Shown here piece by piece: positions 9,490-19,526 of a stretch of 64,000 bases of DNA (position 1 is the first letter of the stretch; each line of letters opens with the position of its first letter). This DNA is from Pseudomonadota bacterium (GTDB taxonomy: Bacteria; Pseudomonadota; Gammaproteobacteria; Xanthomonadales; Xanthomonadaceae): the NCBI GenBank assembly GCA_963205495.1, contig CAUJIN010000037.1, positions 62,001 through 126,000 of the forward strand, written 5' to 3'. The notes under the pieces were generated by a model. The model saw only the letters and a list, made by a program, of their open reading frames with translations. It was not told the DNA's origin and did no database searches. The translations under genes and the position numbers were made by a program.

Positions 9490-9528
9490 AAAAGCGAAGG
9501 GCCGGAAGCTGGCGCGTCCGGCCCTTCG
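9490..9528 (-). terminator. Rho-independent terminator after fimV
   Basis: On the minus strand CGAAGGGCCGGA (9528-9517) pairs perfectly with TCCGGCCCTTCG (9506-9495) around a 10-nt loop, followed by CTTTTGAG. The 12-bp GC-rich stem and short T-run lie 18 bp after the fimV stop and just ahead of truA. Confidence 0.8.
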
Positions 9529-9545
9529 GGGTGGGGCGTGCTGCT

Positions 9546-11837
9546 TCAGCGGATGGTGGCGATCAGCGCACGGGCTTCGTCGCGCTGGGCGGCGTTGCCC
9601 TCGGAGACCACTTCCTCGAGCATGCCGCGCGCGCCTTCCGCATCGCCCATGTCGAGGTAGGCGCGGGCCAGCTCCAGCTTGGTGGCGGCGACATCCGCAT
9701 CGATGCCCGCGCCCTCCTGTCCAAAGCCATCCAGGTCGAATCCCTCGGCTTCCGTTTCCGCATTGGATGCCGGCGCGGTCTCGAACTCTAACTCATCGAA
9801 ATCGCTGCTTTCAGGGCTGATTTCTGCGTGCGTTGCGGCGGCGGACGCACCCGGATGCCAGTCCACTTCGCGCGAAGGCGGTGCGGGCGTGGCGGGGGCG
9901 ATCGACTGGAATTGCGGGGTGGGATCCACCTCCTCTTCCGGAGCTGAGTGCGTCTGGAAATCGTCGTAGTTCGCGCCGGTGTCGAACAACGGGTTGCGCG
10001 GTGCAATCTGCTGCCCCAGCGCCACCGCTTCGAGCCAGAGCGGATCGTTGGGATCGAGAACCTGGGCGTGCATGGCCTCTGCCGCCATTTCGAACGCCGT
10101 GCCTTCGCCGCGCTCGACATAGTGCTTGAGCAGGTCCAGATGCAGGTGCAGGTCGTCGGGGTAGTGGGAAATGGCCTCGATCAGATCGCCTTCCTGGGCG
10201 TCCGGCTCGAATGCCGCAACTGCGGGGGCAGCCACGACTGCACCCATCGAGGGCGCGGTCTTTGCGGCGGCCGGCTGCTTGCGGCGGCGCGTGATGAGCA
10301 GACCGATCAGGCCGAGCAGGACGGCCGCGCCGCCGCCCACGATCCAGGGATTGAATCCGGGCGCGGGAGCGGGCGATTCCGCTGCCGGCTGCGCGATGGG
10401 TGCCGGCTCCGGCGTGGCCGCTGGCGGTGTTTGCTCGGGGGGCGTTTCCGCCTCCTCTGGCGCCGCCGTGGAAGCCTCGGTTGCAGGTTCCGGCGCAGTG
10501 GTCGCGATCTCGTCTGCGACATCGGCGGGCGGTGGTTCGACGGCGGCCTGATCCGGTGCGACAGGAGGCGGTACCGCCGCATCGGTGCCGGCGGCATCTG
10601 CGGCGGCATTGGCTTCGGCCAGACGCTTCTGCGCGGCCGCCAGTTCGCTGTCCTTGAGTTCCAGCAGCCGACGGCTTTCGGCCTGCAGGTTTTCGAGTTC
10701 ACCGACGCGGGATTTGAGTTCCACGTTTTCCTGGGACAGCGCGCTGGCTTCCTCGCGGCTGCGCGCAAGCTCGGCGCGCAGTTCGCTCCCGCTGCCTTCT
10801 GCGGCCGCGCCCGACTGGCTTGCGCTTGCCGAGGCATCGCCGCGCGGAGGGGTGAGTTCGAGCCGCGAACCGTGGCGCCGGTCGGCCGCGCCGGTGCTGG
10901 CGGCAGGCGCGCTCATCGAGGCATCGGCGGGGGGCGCGAAGGTGACGCTGCTGGAACCCCATGCCTGCATCTGGTCGCGCACCTGCGCGGCGGCTTCCGA
11001 AGCGGCCAGGACGGTGGCTTCCTCTCGCGCCGGGATGCGCAGCACCGCGCCCTTCCTGAGGCGGTTGATGTTGTTGTCGGCAAAGGCTTCCGGATTGGCG
11101 CGCAGCAGCGCGAGCATCATCTGGTTGACGGTGATGGCTTCGTCGTGGCGGGTGCGCTGGGCGATGGACCAGAGCGTGTCGCCGGAGGCGACCGGTCCGT
11201 AGCTGTCCGCGCCGTAGGCAGGATAATTTTCGGACGCTGTCGCAGGTTCGGGTGCCGCCGAAGCCGCGGGGACAGGTTCCGGTGCGGCTTCGTAAACCGG
11301 CGCGGGCGCGGGTTCCGGCTGAGGTTCGGGCACTGGTTCGGCGGCCAGCGGCGGCGGAGTTTCCAGCAGCGGTTCGGCGGTGGCCTGGGTTGGTTCGGGC
11401 AGCGGCGCGGTGCGCGCCGGTGCGGCTCCGATCGGCACCATCGAGGGCGGATCGAGCAGCACGGTGTATTCGCGCAACATGCGACCCTTGCCCCAGTCCG
11501 CTTCCAGCAGGAAGCTCAGGAACGGGTCGGAGACGCTGTCGGCGGTGGTGATGCGGATGACCTTGCGGCCGCGATCATCGGTGCGCACCTCGAACTGGAG
11601 GTTTGCCGCCTGCAGGGTCGGGCGGTCCAGCCCGACGCGGGTGAAGGCGTCGGGTGCGGCCAGTTTGACGCGCAGGTCTTCGGCTTCGCCCGGATTGCTT
11701 GCAAGCACCGGAATCTCGGCGACAAGTGGCTGATTCAGGGAGGATTTCACCTCGATCTGTCCCAAGCCAAGCGCGCTCGCATGGCTGCTGCCCAGCGCCA
11801 GGGCCAGGGCGATCGGGAGGCGGAGACGCATGTTCAT
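9546..11837 (-). CDS. fimV: Polar pilus-assembly / cell-pole hub protein FimV
   Basis: 763 aa. FimV is an inner-membrane protein that binds peptidoglycan and organises type IV pilus and pole functions. In order: signal peptide (about 1-22); FimV N-terminal domain beginning LGLGQIEVKSSLNQPL; a Pro/Glu-rich linker; a LysM domain (SGDTLWSIAQRTR...INRLRKGAVLRIP); a coiled coil (about 345-410); a second acidic/proline linker; one transmembrane helix in APGFNPWIVGGGAAVLLGLIGLL followed by RRRK; a cytoplasmic part; and the conserved C-terminal FimV motif (KLELARAYLDMGD...LEEVV) that binds partner proteins. It lies between asd and truA as in Pseudomonas. The 94-bp gap to asd probably holds its promoter, but no clear boxes were found. 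Confidence 0.93.
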   Translation of the reverse strand: MNMRLRLPIALALALGSSHASALGLGQIEVKSSLNQPLVAEIPVLASNPGEAEDLRVKLAAPDAFTRVGLDRPTLQAANLQFEVRTDDRGRKVIRITTADSVSDPFLSFLLEADWGKGRMLREYTVLLDPPSMVPIGAAPARTAPLPEPTQATAEPLLETPPPLAAEPVPEPQPEPAPAPVYEAAPEPVPAASAAPEPATASENYPAYGADSYGPVASGDTLWSIAQRTRHDEAITVNQMMLALLRANPEAFADNNINRLRKGAVLRIPAREEATVLAASEAAAQVRDQMQAWGSSSVTFAPPADASMSAPAASTGAADRRHGSRLELTPPRGDASASASQSGAAAEGSGSELRAELARSREEASALSQENVELKSRVGELENLQAESRRLLELKDSELAAAQKRLAEANAAADAAGTDAAVPPPVAPDQAAVEPPPADVADEIATTAPEPATEASTAAPEEAETPPEQTPPAATPEPAPIAQPAAESPAPAPGFNPWIVGGGAAVLLGLIGLLITRRRKQPAAAKTAPSMGAVVAAPAVAAFEPDAQEGDLIEAISHYPDDLHLHLDLLKHYVERGEGTAFEMAAEAMHAQVLDPNDPLWLEAVALGQQIAPRNPLFDTGANYDDFQTHSAPEEEVDPTPQFQSIAPATPAPPSREVDWHPGASAAATHAEISPESSDFDELEFETAPASNAETEAEGFDLDGFGQEGAGIDADVAATKLELARAYLDMGDAEGARGMLEEVVSEGNAAQRDEARALIATIR

Positions 11838-11932
11838 CTGGAGATTTCCCCTCGAGGGCGTGGTGCGGCGCGCTGCCGGTCGTTTCCCCCTGAATCCTCG
11901 AAACGACTTGATAACGCGGTGCTAACTTTAGA

Positions 11933-12961
11933 TCAGGCGTGAGTTTTTACCAATAGTTCAGCAATCTGTACAGCGTTGAGTGCGGCGCCCTTGCGAATAT
12001 TGTCCGCAACCACCCACAGGTTCAGCCCGCGCGGGTGGGAAATGTCCTGCCGGATGCGGCCGACGTAGACCGGGTCGGTGCCCGATGCGTGGGTAACCGG
12101 CGTGGGCCAGCCGCCGGTGCGGCGCTCGTCCACCACCACCACGCCGGGCGCTTTTTCCAGCAATGCGCGCGCGGCCTCTGCGCTTATCGGCGCGCGGGTC
12201 TCGATGTGGACGGCTTCGGAGTGGCCGTAGAACACCGGCACCCGCACCGCGGTCGGGTTCACCTCGATGGATGCATCGCCCAGGATCTTGCGGGTTTCCC
12301 ACACCAGCTTCATTTCTTCCTTGGTGTAGCCGTTGTCGAGGAAGTCGTCGATCTGCGGGATCAGGTTGAAGGCGATCTGCACCGGGAAACGCGCCGGTTC
12401 CGGATCGGAAAAGCTGAGGATGGCGGCGGTCTGGCGCCCCAGTTCCTCCAGCGCGGAGCGGCCGGCGCCCGAAACCGACTGATAGGTGGCCACGTTGATG
12501 CGCTCGATGCCCACGGCGCGGTGGATCGGGGCCAGCGCCACCAGCATCTGCATGGTGGAGCAGTTGGGGTTGGCGATGATGCCGCGCGGCGGATTCTGCG
12601 CCGCCTCGGGATTCACCTCGGAGACCACCAGCGGCACGTCGTCGTCGTAGCGGAAGGCCGAGCTGTTGTCGATGACGATGGCGCCCTTGGCGGCGAACTT
12701 TGGCGCGTATTCCTTCGAGATCGAGCCGCCGGCGGAAAACAGCGCGAAGTCCACGCCGGCCGGATCGAAGTTCGCCAGGTCCTGCACCAGCACCTGCCGG
12801 TCGCCGAAGGAAATCCGCTCGCCGGCGGAGCGCTCGGAGGCCAGCGCGATCAGCTTGCCGACCGGGAATTCCCGCTCGGCGAGGACCGAGAGCATGGTTT
12901 CGCCCACGGCGCCGGTGGCGCCGACGACTGCTACGGTGTACTGCCTTTCTGCCTGGCTCAT
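11933..12961 (-). CDS. asd: Aspartate-semialdehyde dehydrogenase
   Basis: 342 aa. Asd makes L-aspartate-4-semialdehyde, the branch-point precursor of lysine/diaminopimelate, threonine and methionine. The NADP-binding start VAVVGATGAVGETML and the active-site Cys in ANPNCST are clear; later come SVSGAGRSALEEL and the substrate-binding VPVFYGHSEAVHIET. The ATG at 12961 (MSQAERQ) fits the family length; the frame stays open 25 codons further upstream without homology. It starts 17 bp after the aroC stop, so asd is probably co-transcribed with aroC and prmB. It complements thrB/thrC elsewhere in the window in threonine synthesis. Confidence 0.96.
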   Translation of the reverse strand: MSQAERQYTVAVVGATGAVGETMLSVLAEREFPVGKLIALASERSAGERISFGDRQVLVQDLANFDPAGVDFALFSAGGSISKEYAPKFAAKGAIVIDNSSAFRYDDDVPLVVSEVNPEAAQNPPRGIIANPNCSTMQMLVALAPIHRAVGIERINVATYQSVSGAGRSALEELGRQTAAILSFSDPEPARFPVQIAFNLIPQIDDFLDNGYTKEEMKLVWETRKILGDASIEVNPTAVRVPVFYGHSEAVHIETRAPISAEAARALLEKAPGVVVVDERRTGGWPTPVTHASGTDPVYVGRIRQDISHPRGLNLWVVADNIRKGAALNAVQIAELLVKTHA

Positions 12962-12978
12962 GTCGAGAACCTTGAGGG

Positions 12979-14076
12979 TTACGGGGAAAAGGTGCCGCCG
13001 GGAACGCGCGGCGCGATGGCACCGACGTCGCCGCACTGGGCGCGGTGGCGCAGGGCCTGGTCGATCAGCACCAGGGCCACCATCGCCTCGGCGATCGGGG
13101 TGGCGCGGATGCCGACGCAGGGATCGTGCCGGCCGGTTGTGACCACATCCACCGCGGCACCCTCGGTATCAAGGCTGCGGCCGGGCACGCGGATGCTGGA
13201 GGTGGGCTTGAGCGCGATGGAGCAGCGGATCGGCTGGCCGCTGGAAATGCCGCCGAGGATGCCGCCGGCGTGGTTGGAGAGGAAACCGTCCGCGGTGATC
13301 TCGTCGCGGTTTTCCGTGCCCTTCATTGCAGCGACCGCGAAGCCGTCACCGATTTCCACGCCCTTGACCGCGTTGATGCCCATCAGGGCGGCGGCCAGTT
13401 CGGCATCGAGCTTGCCGTAGATCGGTTCGCCCCAGCCCGGCGGCACGCCCTCGGCGACCACGTCCACGCGTGCGCCGACCGAGTCGCCGGACTTGTGCAG
13501 GGCCTTCATGTATTCCTCCAGCGCCGGCACCTGTTCGGTGCAGGGCCAGAAGAAGGGGTTGGTTTCAACCACGTCCCAGTCGAAGCCCTGCGGGCGGATG
13601 TCGCCCAGCTGGGAAAGGAAGCCGCGCACGATCACGCCGCGCTGCGCCAGCCACTTCTTCGCCACCACGCCTGCGGCCACGCGCATCGTGGTCTCGCGTG
13701 CCGAGCTGCGCCCGCCGCCGCGCGGATCGCGGATGCCGTACTTGTGCCAGTAGGCGTAGTCGGCGTGGGCGGGGCGGAACTGGTCGGCGATGCGGCCGTA
13801 GTCCTTGCTGCGCTGGTCGACGTTGCGGATCAAAAGCGCGATCGGTGTTCCGGTGGTGCGGCCCTCGTACACGCCGGAGAGGATTTCCACCTCGTCGGCC
13901 TCGCGCCGCTGCGAGGTGTAGCGCGAGCGCCCGGTGGCGCGGCGCTCGAGGTCCGCGCGAAAGTCCTCCGGCGCGATCCCGATGCCCGGCGGGCAGCCAT
14001 CGATCACGCAGCCGATCGCCGGCCCGTGCGATTCGCCGAAGGTGGTGACGCGGAAGAGGTGTCCGAAGGTGTTCAC
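12979..14076 (-). CDS. aroC: Chorismate synthase
   Basis: 365 aa, usual length. AroC catalyses the FMN-dependent anti-elimination of EPSP to chorismate, the last shikimate step. Diagnostic segments are [20 protein letters not shown] at the N-terminus, [37 protein letters not shown] and the C-terminal [20 protein letters not shown]. The start is GTG (14076). It lies 16 bp after prmB, the common prmB-aroC arrangement in gammaproteobacteria. Chorismate feeds the tryptophan branch that includes trpF. Confidence 0.97.
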   Translation of the reverse strand: MNTFGHLFRVTTFGESHGPAIGCVIDGCPPGIGIAPEDFRADLERRATGRSRYTSQRREADEVEILSGVYEGRTTGTPIALLIRNVDQRSKDYGRIADQFRPAHADYAYWHKYGIRDPRGGGRSSARETTMRVAAGVVAKKWLAQRGVIVRGFLSQLGDIRPQGFDWDVVETNPFFWPCTEQVPALEEYMKALHKSGDSVGARVDVVAEGVPPGWGEPIYGKLDAELAAALMGINAVKGVEIGDGFAVAAMKGTENRDEITADGFLSNHAGGILGGISSGQPIRCSIALKPTSSIRVPGRSLDTEGAAVDVVTTGRHDPCVGIRATPIAEAMVALVLIDQALRHRAQCGDVGAIAPRVPGGTFSP

Positions 14077-14092
14077 GCAGGCGCGCTCCGGT

Positions 14093-15031
14093 TCAGGCCA
14101 GGCGCGAGGCCTGCGGGCGCGAAGCGGCCAGCTCGGCGATGCGCGCGCGGTGGCGCACGAGGTCCTCGCGTCCGATCACGAAGACGCCCATCTGGCCGAC
14201 CTTGAACTCGACCCACTCGAACGGCAGCTCCGGCAGCAGGGCGACCAGGGCGCGCTCGCTTTCCCCGACCTCGCAGATCAGCAGGCCGCCTTCGCCGAGA
14301 TGTTCGGGCGCGTCTCGCAGGATGCGCAGGGCCAGGTCCAGGCCGTCGTCGCCGGCGCGCAGGCCCAGTTCCGGCTCGAATCGGTACTCGGCCGGCAGGG
14401 CGTCGGTTTCCCCGTGGGTGACGTAGGGCGGGTTGGTCACGATCAGGTCGTAGCGTTCGCCCGCCAGCGCGGAAAAGAGGTCCGATTGCACGAGCCGCAC
14501 CCGCTCGCCCACCTCGAATCGCTCCACGTTGGAGCGCGCCAGCGCCAGGGCCTCGGGGCTGAGGTCCACCGCGTCCACCTGCCAGTGCGGCTGATGCACC
14601 GCCATGGCGATGCCGATGCAGCCCGAGCCGGTGCACAGGTCGAGCGCGCGGGTGACTTCCAGATCGCCCAGCCAGGGCAGGAAGCCCGCCTCGATCAGCT
14701 CGGCGATCGGCGAGCGCGGCACCAGGGCGCGGGCATCGGTCAGGAAGCACAGGCCGGCGAACCAGGCCTCGCCGGTGAGATAACACGCCGGGATGCGCTC
14801 GTCGATGCGGCGCTGGAACAGGGCCAGCACGGTTTCCTTTTCCGCCGCGGTCAGGCGCGCCTGACCGTAGGCCGGCGGCAGGTCGTGCGGCAGGTGCAGG
14901 GCATGCAGGACGAGCTGGGTGGACTCGTCGAGCGCGTTGTCGAAGCCGTGGCCGAAGGTCAGCCCGGCCTCGCCGAAGCGGCTGGCGCCGTAGCGGATGA
15001 AGTCGATGATCGTGGCGAGTTCGGCGGTCAT
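14093..15031 (-). CDS. prmB: Ribosomal protein uL3 N5-glutamine methyltransferase PrmB
   Basis: 312 aa. It methylates a glutamine of ribosomal protein L3 using S-adenosylmethionine. The SAM-binding motif [15 protein letters not shown] and the catalytic NPPY ([12 protein letters not shown]) identify the HemK/PrmB/PrmC family. Position next to aroC and the N-terminal region favour PrmB over PrmC. The ATG at 15031 fits the family. A TATACT box lies about 28 bp upstream on the minus strand (15064-15059) as a probable -10. First gene of the prmB-aroC-asd run. Confidence 0.92.
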   Translation of the reverse strand: MTAELATIIDFIRYGASRFGEAGLTFGHGFDNALDESTQLVLHALHLPHDLPPAYGQARLTAAEKETVLALFQRRIDERIPACYLTGEAWFAGLCFLTDARALVPRSPIAELIEAGFLPWLGDLEVTRALDLCTGSGCIGIAMAVHQPHWQVDAVDLSPEALALARSNVERFEVGERVRLVQSDLFSALAGERYDLIVTNPPYVTHGETDALPAEYRFEPELGLRAGDDGLDLALRILRDAPEHLGEGGLLICEVGESERALVALLPELPFEWVEFKVGQMGVFVIGREDLVRHRARIAELAASRPQASRLA

Positions 15032-15058
15032 GGTGCAGTGCGCAATGGGGAGCGGCGC

Positions 15059-15064
15059 AGTATA
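15059..15064 (-). promoter_or_regulatory. Probable -10 box of prmB
   Basis: On the minus strand the hexamer TATACT (15064-15059) lies 27 bases upstream of the prmB ATG. No good -35 box is seen at 17 bp. It shares the 90-bp divergent gap with the SCO-gene promoter. Confidence 0.45.
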
Positions 15065-15109
15065 GCCCGCGCAACCGGCCGCGTCGGGCGGGCCGTGAGG
15101 ATCGCTCGC

Positions 15110-15115
15110 TATACT
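15110..15115 (+). promoter_or_regulatory. Probable -10 box giving a leaderless SCO mRNA
   Basis: TATACT at 15110-15115 ends six bases before the ATG at 15122, so transcription would begin at or next to the start codon. No Shine-Dalgarno is present. No TTGACA-like -35 is visible. The same TATACTGGCCG string at the same distance precedes clpS. Confidence 0.5.
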
Positions 15116-15121
15116 GGCCGG

Positions 15122-15769
15122 ATGAATACGCAAACCCGACGTTCCGGCACCCTGCCGACCGCCCTGGTCATTCTCGCCGCACTGGCCGCGGGACTGGGTC
15201 TGTGGGCCGGACAGAAGCTGTTCCTTCCACCTTCGGGGCAGCCGCAGGTCACCAGCCTGCGTCTGCTCGATGCGCCCCGCGTGCTGCCTGCCTTCCAGTT
15301 GCAGGGAACTGCGGGGGGGCAGATCGACGCGGCCGCGCTGCAGGGGCGCTGGACGCTGGTGTTCCTCGGCTTCACCCACTGCCCTGACGTGTGTCCGACC
15401 ACGCTGGCCGATCTGTCGCGCGCCGAGAAGCGCTGGGCCGATCTGCCCGAGGCGCAGCGGCCTCGCATCCTGTTCGTCTCGGTGGATCCCGAACGCGACA
15501 AGCCCGAGGCGCTGAACAAGTACGCCGCCTACTTCAGCCCGACCGTGATGACCGCAACCGGCGAAATCGACGCGCTGACGCGATTTGCCTCCTCGCTCAA
15601 CATGGTGTTTGCCAAGGCGCCGCTGGACGGCGGCGACTACACCATCGACCACACCGCCTGGGTGGCCGTGCTGGACGCGCAGGCGCGCCTGGCCGGGTTC
15701 ATCCGTCCGCCGCTGGATCCGGTCGCCATCGCGGCCGACCTGCGCACCCTGGTCGAGGCCGCACCGTGA
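15122..15769 (+). CDS. SCO1/SenC/PrrC family copper or thiol protein
   Basis: 215 aa. SCO proteins are membrane-anchored periplasmic thioredoxin-fold proteins that deliver copper to the CuA site of cytochrome oxidase or handle thiols. One N-terminal transmembrane helix (about 12-30) is followed by the fold, with the metal-binding [11 protein letters not shown] (C87, C91) and the conserved histidine in TIDHTAW (H177); all three ligands are present. The start has a -10 box six bases upstream and no ribosome site, suggesting a leaderless message. The stop overlaps the GTG of psd. Confidence 0.92.
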   Translation: MNTQTRRSGTLPTALVILAALAAGLGLWAGQKLFLPPSGQPQVTSLRLLDAPRVLPAFQLQGTAGGQIDAAALQGRWTLVFLGFTHCPDVCPTTLADLSRAEKRWADLPEAQRPRILFVSVDPERDKPEALNKYAAYFSPTVMTATGEIDALTRFASSLNMVFAKAPLDGGDYTIDHTAWVAVLDAQARLAGFIRPPLDPVAIAADLRTLVEAAP

Positions 15770-16665
15770 GCCCCGGCGTCCTGGCGCAGTACCTCCTGCC
15801 GCATCGCTTCCTGTCGCGCCTGGCGCTGTACGCCGCGCGCAGCCGCTGGGCGCCTTGGAAAAACCTCCTGATCCGTCAGGTGCTGACGCACTTCGATGTG
15901 GCGATGGACGAGGCCGAGCAGCCCGATCCGTTCGCCTATCCGAGCTTCAACGCCTTCTTCACCCGCGCCCTGCGGAATGGCGCGCGAGTGCCCGATCCCG
16001 ATCCTGCGGCCTTCCTGATGCCCTCGGACGGGCGCATCAGCCAGTTCGGGGCGATCCGCGGCGGGCGCATCTTCCAGGCCAAGGGGCACGACTACTCCGC
16101 GGCCGAGTTGCTGGGCGACGCCGAGCTGGCCGCGCCGTTCGCGGAAGGCGCCTTCCTCAACGTCTATCTGGCCCCGCGCGACTACCACCGCGTCCACATG
16201 CCCTGGCGCGGCACCCTGCGCGAAACCCTGCATGTTCCCGGGCGCCTGTTCAGCGTATCGCCCGGCACGGCGGCCGCGGTACCGCGCCTGTTCGCGCGCA
16301 ACGAGCGCCTGGTGTGCCTGTTCGACTGCGATTTCGGTCCGATGGCGGTGGTGATGGTCGGCGCGCTGCTGGTCTCGGGCGTGGAAACGGTCTGGAACGG
16401 CGTCGACATTCCGAAGTACGCAAACCGCATCGTGCGCCGCGACTTCCGCGGGCAGGGCATCGTGCTGGAGCGTTTCGCCGAGATGGCGCGCTTCAACTAC
16501 GGCTCCACCGTGGTGGTGCTGCTGCCGCAGGGCGCGGTGCAGCTGGATCGGGATCTGGCTCCGCAGCAGTCCGTGCGGGTCGGCGCGCGCGCCGGTCTGC
16601 GCACGCCCGCGGCCGACGGAGAAGGCGCGCGCGGGGGCTGGACCAGCCGCGTCGGCGCGCCCTAA
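15766..16665 (+). CDS. psd: Phosphatidylserine decarboxylase proenzyme
   Basis: 299 aa. Makes phosphatidylethanolamine at the inner membrane. The proenzyme cuts itself at a Gly-Ser-Thr site to form a pyruvoyl group; here the site is [11 protein letters not shown] (Ser247 becomes pyruvoyl), so the usual LGST is YGST. Other family marks are [39 protein letters not shown] and [11 protein letters not shown]. The start is GTG at 15766 overlapping the SCO stop (GTGA), so the two are translationally coupled. Confidence 0.95.
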   Translation: MSPGVLAQYLLPHRFLSRLALYAARSRWAPWKNLLIRQVLTHFDVAMDEAEQPDPFAYPSFNAFFTRALRNGARVPDPDPAAFLMPSDGRISQFGAIRGGRIFQAKGHDYSAAELLGDAELAAPFAEGAFLNVYLAPRDYHRVHMPWRGTLRETLHVPGRLFSVSPGTAAAVPRLFARNERLVCLFDCDFGPMAVVMVGALLVSGVETVWNGVDIPKYANRIVRRDFRGQGIVLERFAEMARFNYGSTVVVLLPQGAVQLDRDLAPQQSVRVGARAGLRTPAADGEGARGGWTSRVGAP

Positions 16666-16695
16666 GATGAAACATCACGCAAGGGGATTCGGGCC

Positions 16696-17052
16696 ATGAG
16701 CACAGGGGGGTTTTCCCGACAGGGTGTCCTGTCACTGGCGATCAAGGAAAAGAGCCAGCTCTACGGCGCCTACATGCCGTTTCTCAAGGGCGGCGGGCTG
16801 TTCGTGCCCACGCCCAAGCGCTACAACCTCGGTGACGAGGTGTTCGTGATGCTGACCCTGCTCGACGACAAGGAGCGACTTCCGGTGGCCGGCCGCGTGG
16901 TCTGGATCACGCCGGCGGGCGCGCAGGGCAACCGTCCGCCGGGCATCGGCGTGCAGCTCAACGAGTCGACCGACGGCGAAATGGTGCGCGGCAAGATCGA
17001 AACGCATCTGGCCGGCATGATCAGCGGCGACAAGCCGACCTTCACGATGTGA
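16696..17052 (+). CDS. pilZ: PilZ-domain protein of type IV pilus assembly
   Basis: 118 aa, a single small PilZ domain. The sequence (QGVLSLAIKEKSQLYGAYMPF, GGLFVPTPKRYNLGDEVFVML, PVAGRVVWITPAGAQGNRPPGIGVQL) matches the pilus-assembly PilZ subgroup. It lacks the RxxxR part needed for cyclic di-GMP binding at its N-terminus, as is typical of this subgroup, so a structural role with PilB/FimX is more likely than c-di-GMP sensing. Usually found beside holB and tmk; here it is between psd and the lolC group. An AAGGGG ribosome site precedes the ATG. Confidence 0.9.
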   Translation: MSTGGFSRQGVLSLAIKEKSQLYGAYMPFLKGGGLFVPTPKRYNLGDEVFVMLTLLDDKERLPVAGRVVWITPAGAQGNRPPGIGVQLNESTDGEMVRGKIETHLAGMISGDKPTFTM

Positions 17053-17107
17053 GACGCCGTGCGGTGTCGTTGGCACCGCGCAACTTCTTTCCGCCACGGA
17101 CGAACCC

Positions 17108-17569
17108 TTGAGGACGCTTGCCCGCACGCCGCTGCAACTGGCGCTGCGCCCATCCGCGCGTCTGCGCGCCTCGCTGCTCTTGCTGGTCGCGGCCGCGGCT
17201 GTGGCGGTGTGGCTGTCGGCCTTGCCCAGGGGCGGCCTTCTTGCCATTCCGCCGCTGGCCTGGATGGCCTGGCGCGGCGTGGCGCGCTGCGCGGGGCAGA
17301 CCCTGGCGCTGCGCGCCGACGGCAGCGCCTGCCTGATCGCGGCCGATGGCGGTGAGCGCGCGGTCGAGCCGCAGGCATTCGCCGAGCGCGGTCCGCTGGG
17401 CGTGCTGGTGCTGGCGGAGAACGGGCGCCTGTGGCGCTGGCCGTTTGCCGGCGATGTGCTGCCGGCGGCGCTGCGTCGGGAACTTCGCCTGTGGATGCGC
17501 GATCATGCACAGCCTCGGCAAGCCGCTGCGGCGGACCTGCCTCCACACCGCACGACGAAACCCGGATGA
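17108..17569 (+). CDS. Small YgfX/CptA-like membrane protein
   Basis: 153 aa from a TTG at 17108; no better start is present. Two hydrophobic segments near the N-terminus (LLLLVAAAAVAVWL and GGLLAIPPLAWMAW) are followed by a soluble part ending in LRRELRLWMRDH, resembling the YgfX family (membrane partner of SdhE in enterics). No sdhE-like gene is nearby, so the role is uncertain. The stop overlaps the lolC ATG (ATGA), suggesting coupled translation. Confidence 0.55.
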   Translation: MRTLARTPLQLALRPSARLRASLLLLVAAAAVAVWLSALPRGGLLAIPPLAWMAWRGVARCAGQTLALRADGSACLIAADGGERAVEPQAFAERGPLGVLVLAENGRLWRWPFAGDVLPAALRRELRLWMRDHAQPRQAAAADLPPHRTTKPG

Positions 17570-18813
17570 TCCGACCCCTCGAACTTGCGATCGGCCTGCG
17601 CTACACCCGCGCCAAGCGACGCAACCGTTTCATTTCCTTCATCTCGCTGGTGTCCATGCTCGGCATCGCGCTGGGCGTGGTGGCGCTGATCGCCACGACT
17701 TCGGTGATGAACGGCTTCGAGACCGAACTGCGCACCCGCATCCTCGGCATGGTGGCGCACGCCACCATCAGCGGCGTGGGAGAGGACCTGCACGACTGGC
17801 CGCACGCGGTCGAGATCGCGCAGGCCGATCCGCGCGTGCTGGGCGCGGCGCCCTACATCGAGCGCGAATCCCTGCTCACAGGGACGCGCAGCCAGGGGGC
17901 GCTTTTGCGCGGCATCGAACCGGCGCTGGAGCCGCAGGTCTCCAACCTGGGCGAGAAGATGAAGGCCGGTTCCCTCGGCGACCTTGCCCCCGGCAGCTTC
18001 CGAATCCTGCTGGGCAGCGAGCTTGCGATGATGCTGGGCGTGGACGTGGGCGATCCGGTCACGGTGCTGGTGCCCGAGGCGCGCAGCACGCCGGTGGGCG
18101 TCGTGCCGCAGATGAAGCGATTCACCGTCGCCGGCATATTCGAAGCCGGGATGCAGGAGTACGACCTGCAGATGGCGGTGATCCACCTGGCCGACGCGCA
18201 GCGACTCCTGCGCATGGGCGAGGGCGTGACCGGCGTGCGGCTGAAACTCACCGACATGTTCCAGGCCTGGAGCGTGGCGCGCGATCTGGCCGACCGCATC
18301 GGCGAGTTCTACCGGGTGCGCGACTGGGCGCGCGACCACGCCAATTTCTTCCGCGCCATCCAGATGGAAAAGAGCGTGATGGCGGTGATCCTTTCGCTGA
18401 TCGTGGCGGTGGCCGCATTCAACCTGGTGTCCTCGCTGATCATGCTGGTGACCGACAAGCAGGCCGACATCGCCATCCTGCGCACGCTGGGGCTTTCGCC
18501 AGGCTCGGTGATGGCGGTGTTCGTGGTGCAGGGCACCCTGATCGGCGTGGCGGGCATCCTCGCTGGCGTGGCGGGCGGCGTCGCGCTCACCCTCAACCTC
18601 GACCGCGTGATGCGCTTCATCGAGCGCCTGCTGGGCTTCGAGCTGATGCCGGCGGACGTCTACTACATCAGCGGCGGGCTGCCGACCGACCTGCGCGTCG
18701 AGAACGTCGTGACGATTGCGCTGGTGGCCTTCGCCATGTGCACGATCGCCACGATCTACCCGGCCTGGCGCGCCTCGCGCACCGATCCTGCGGCGGCGCT
18801 GCGCTATGAGTGA
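17566..18813 (+). CDS. lolC: Lipoprotein-release ABC permease LolC/LolE (possibly LolF type)
   Basis: 415 aa. Inner-membrane subunit that, with ATPase LolD, extracts lipoproteins for LolA. It has one N-terminal transmembrane helix ([19 protein letters not shown]), a large MacB-like periplasmic domain, and three C-terminal helices of the FtsX domain ([47 protein letters not shown]; a last helix before [15 protein letters not shown]). Only one permease gene lies in this cluster, so either lolE is elsewhere or this is a LolF-type homodimer. It overlaps the YgfX-like gene and ends just before lolD. Confidence 0.93.
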   Translation: MIRPLELAIGLRYTRAKRRNRFISFISLVSMLGIALGVVALIATTSVMNGFETELRTRILGMVAHATISGVGEDLHDWPHAVEIAQADPRVLGAAPYIERESLLTGTRSQGALLRGIEPALEPQVSNLGEKMKAGSLGDLAPGSFRILLGSELAMMLGVDVGDPVTVLVPEARSTPVGVVPQMKRFTVAGIFEAGMQEYDLQMAVIHLADAQRLLRMGEGVTGVRLKLTDMFQAWSVARDLADRIGEFYRVRDWARDHANFFRAIQMEKSVMAVILSLIVAVAAFNLVSSLIMLVTDKQADIAILRTLGLSPGSVMAVFVVQGTLIGVAGILAGVAGGVALTLNLDRVMRFIERLLGFELMPADVYYISGGLPTDLRVENVVTIALVAFAMCTIATIYPAWRASRTDPAAALRYE

Positions 18814-18820
18814 GGCTGAG

Positions 18821-19516
18821 ATGAATGATGCGGTGATCCGCTGCACGGGCCTGTCGCGCATCTATGCCGAGGGCGGACTCGACACGCCGGTGTTCGACGG
18901 GCTGGAGCTTGCGGTGGCTCGCGGGGAAACCGTGGCCATCGTCGGCGCCTCGGGCGCGGGCAAGAGCACCCTGCTGCACCTGCTCGGCGGGCTGGACACG
19001 CCCAGCGCCGGCGAGGTCTGGGTGCAGGGCGAGGCGATGAGCCGTCTCTCCAGCGCCGCGCGCGGACGGCTGCGCAACCGCGCGCTGGGCTTCGTCTACC
19101 AGTTCCACCATCTCCTGCCCGAGTTCACCGCGCTGGAAAACGTGATGATGCCGCTGCTCATCCGCCGCACGCCCGAGCGCGAGGCGAAGGCGGCGGCGGC
19201 CGCGCTGCTGGAGCGCGTCGGCCTGTCGGCGCGACTGGCGCACAAGCCAGGAGAGCTTTCCGGCGGCGAGCGCCAGCGTTGCGCGGTGGCGCGCGCGCTG
19301 GTCACGCGGCCGGCCTGCGTGCTGGGCGACGAGCCGACCGGAAACCTCGACGAAAAGACCGCGGCCCAGGTCTACGCGCTGATGCTCGAACTCAATCGCG
19401 AGATTGGCACCAGCTTCGTGCTGGTCACCCACGATCGCCGTCTGGCGCGCACCATGGATCGCGCGCTGGAATTGGCAGGCGGGCGATTGCGCGAACTGCC
19501 GGCCGGCGAGGTGTGA
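18821..19516 (+). CDS. lolD: Lipoprotein-release ABC ATPase LolD
   Basis: 231 aa. Walker [10 protein letters not shown], signature [15 protein letters not shown], Walker [13 protein letters not shown] and the switch His in VLVTHD are all present, as is the Lol/Mac-type [22 protein letters not shown]. The ATG at 18821 is chosen because GTGAGG precedes it and the N-terminal length matches other LolD proteins; another in-frame ATG lies at 18806 inside the end of lolC. It powers the permease encoded immediately upstream. comEC begins 10 bp later. Confidence 0.95.
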   Translation: MNDAVIRCTGLSRIYAEGGLDTPVFDGLELAVARGETVAIVGASGAGKSTLLHLLGGLDTPSAGEVWVQGEAMSRLSSAARGRLRNRALGFVYQFHHLLPEFTALENVMMPLLIRRTPEREAKAAAAALLERVGLSARLAHKPGELSGGERQRCAVARALVTRPACVLGDEPTGNLDEKTAAQVYALMLELNREIGTSFVLVTHDRRLARTMDRALELAGGRLRELPAGEV

Positions 19517-19526
19517 GGCGCGCCGG

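Noticed and set aside
12035..13420. 461-codon plus-strand frame opposite asd and aroC
   Set aside because: Antisense to two certain enzymes; composition typical of a shadow frame.
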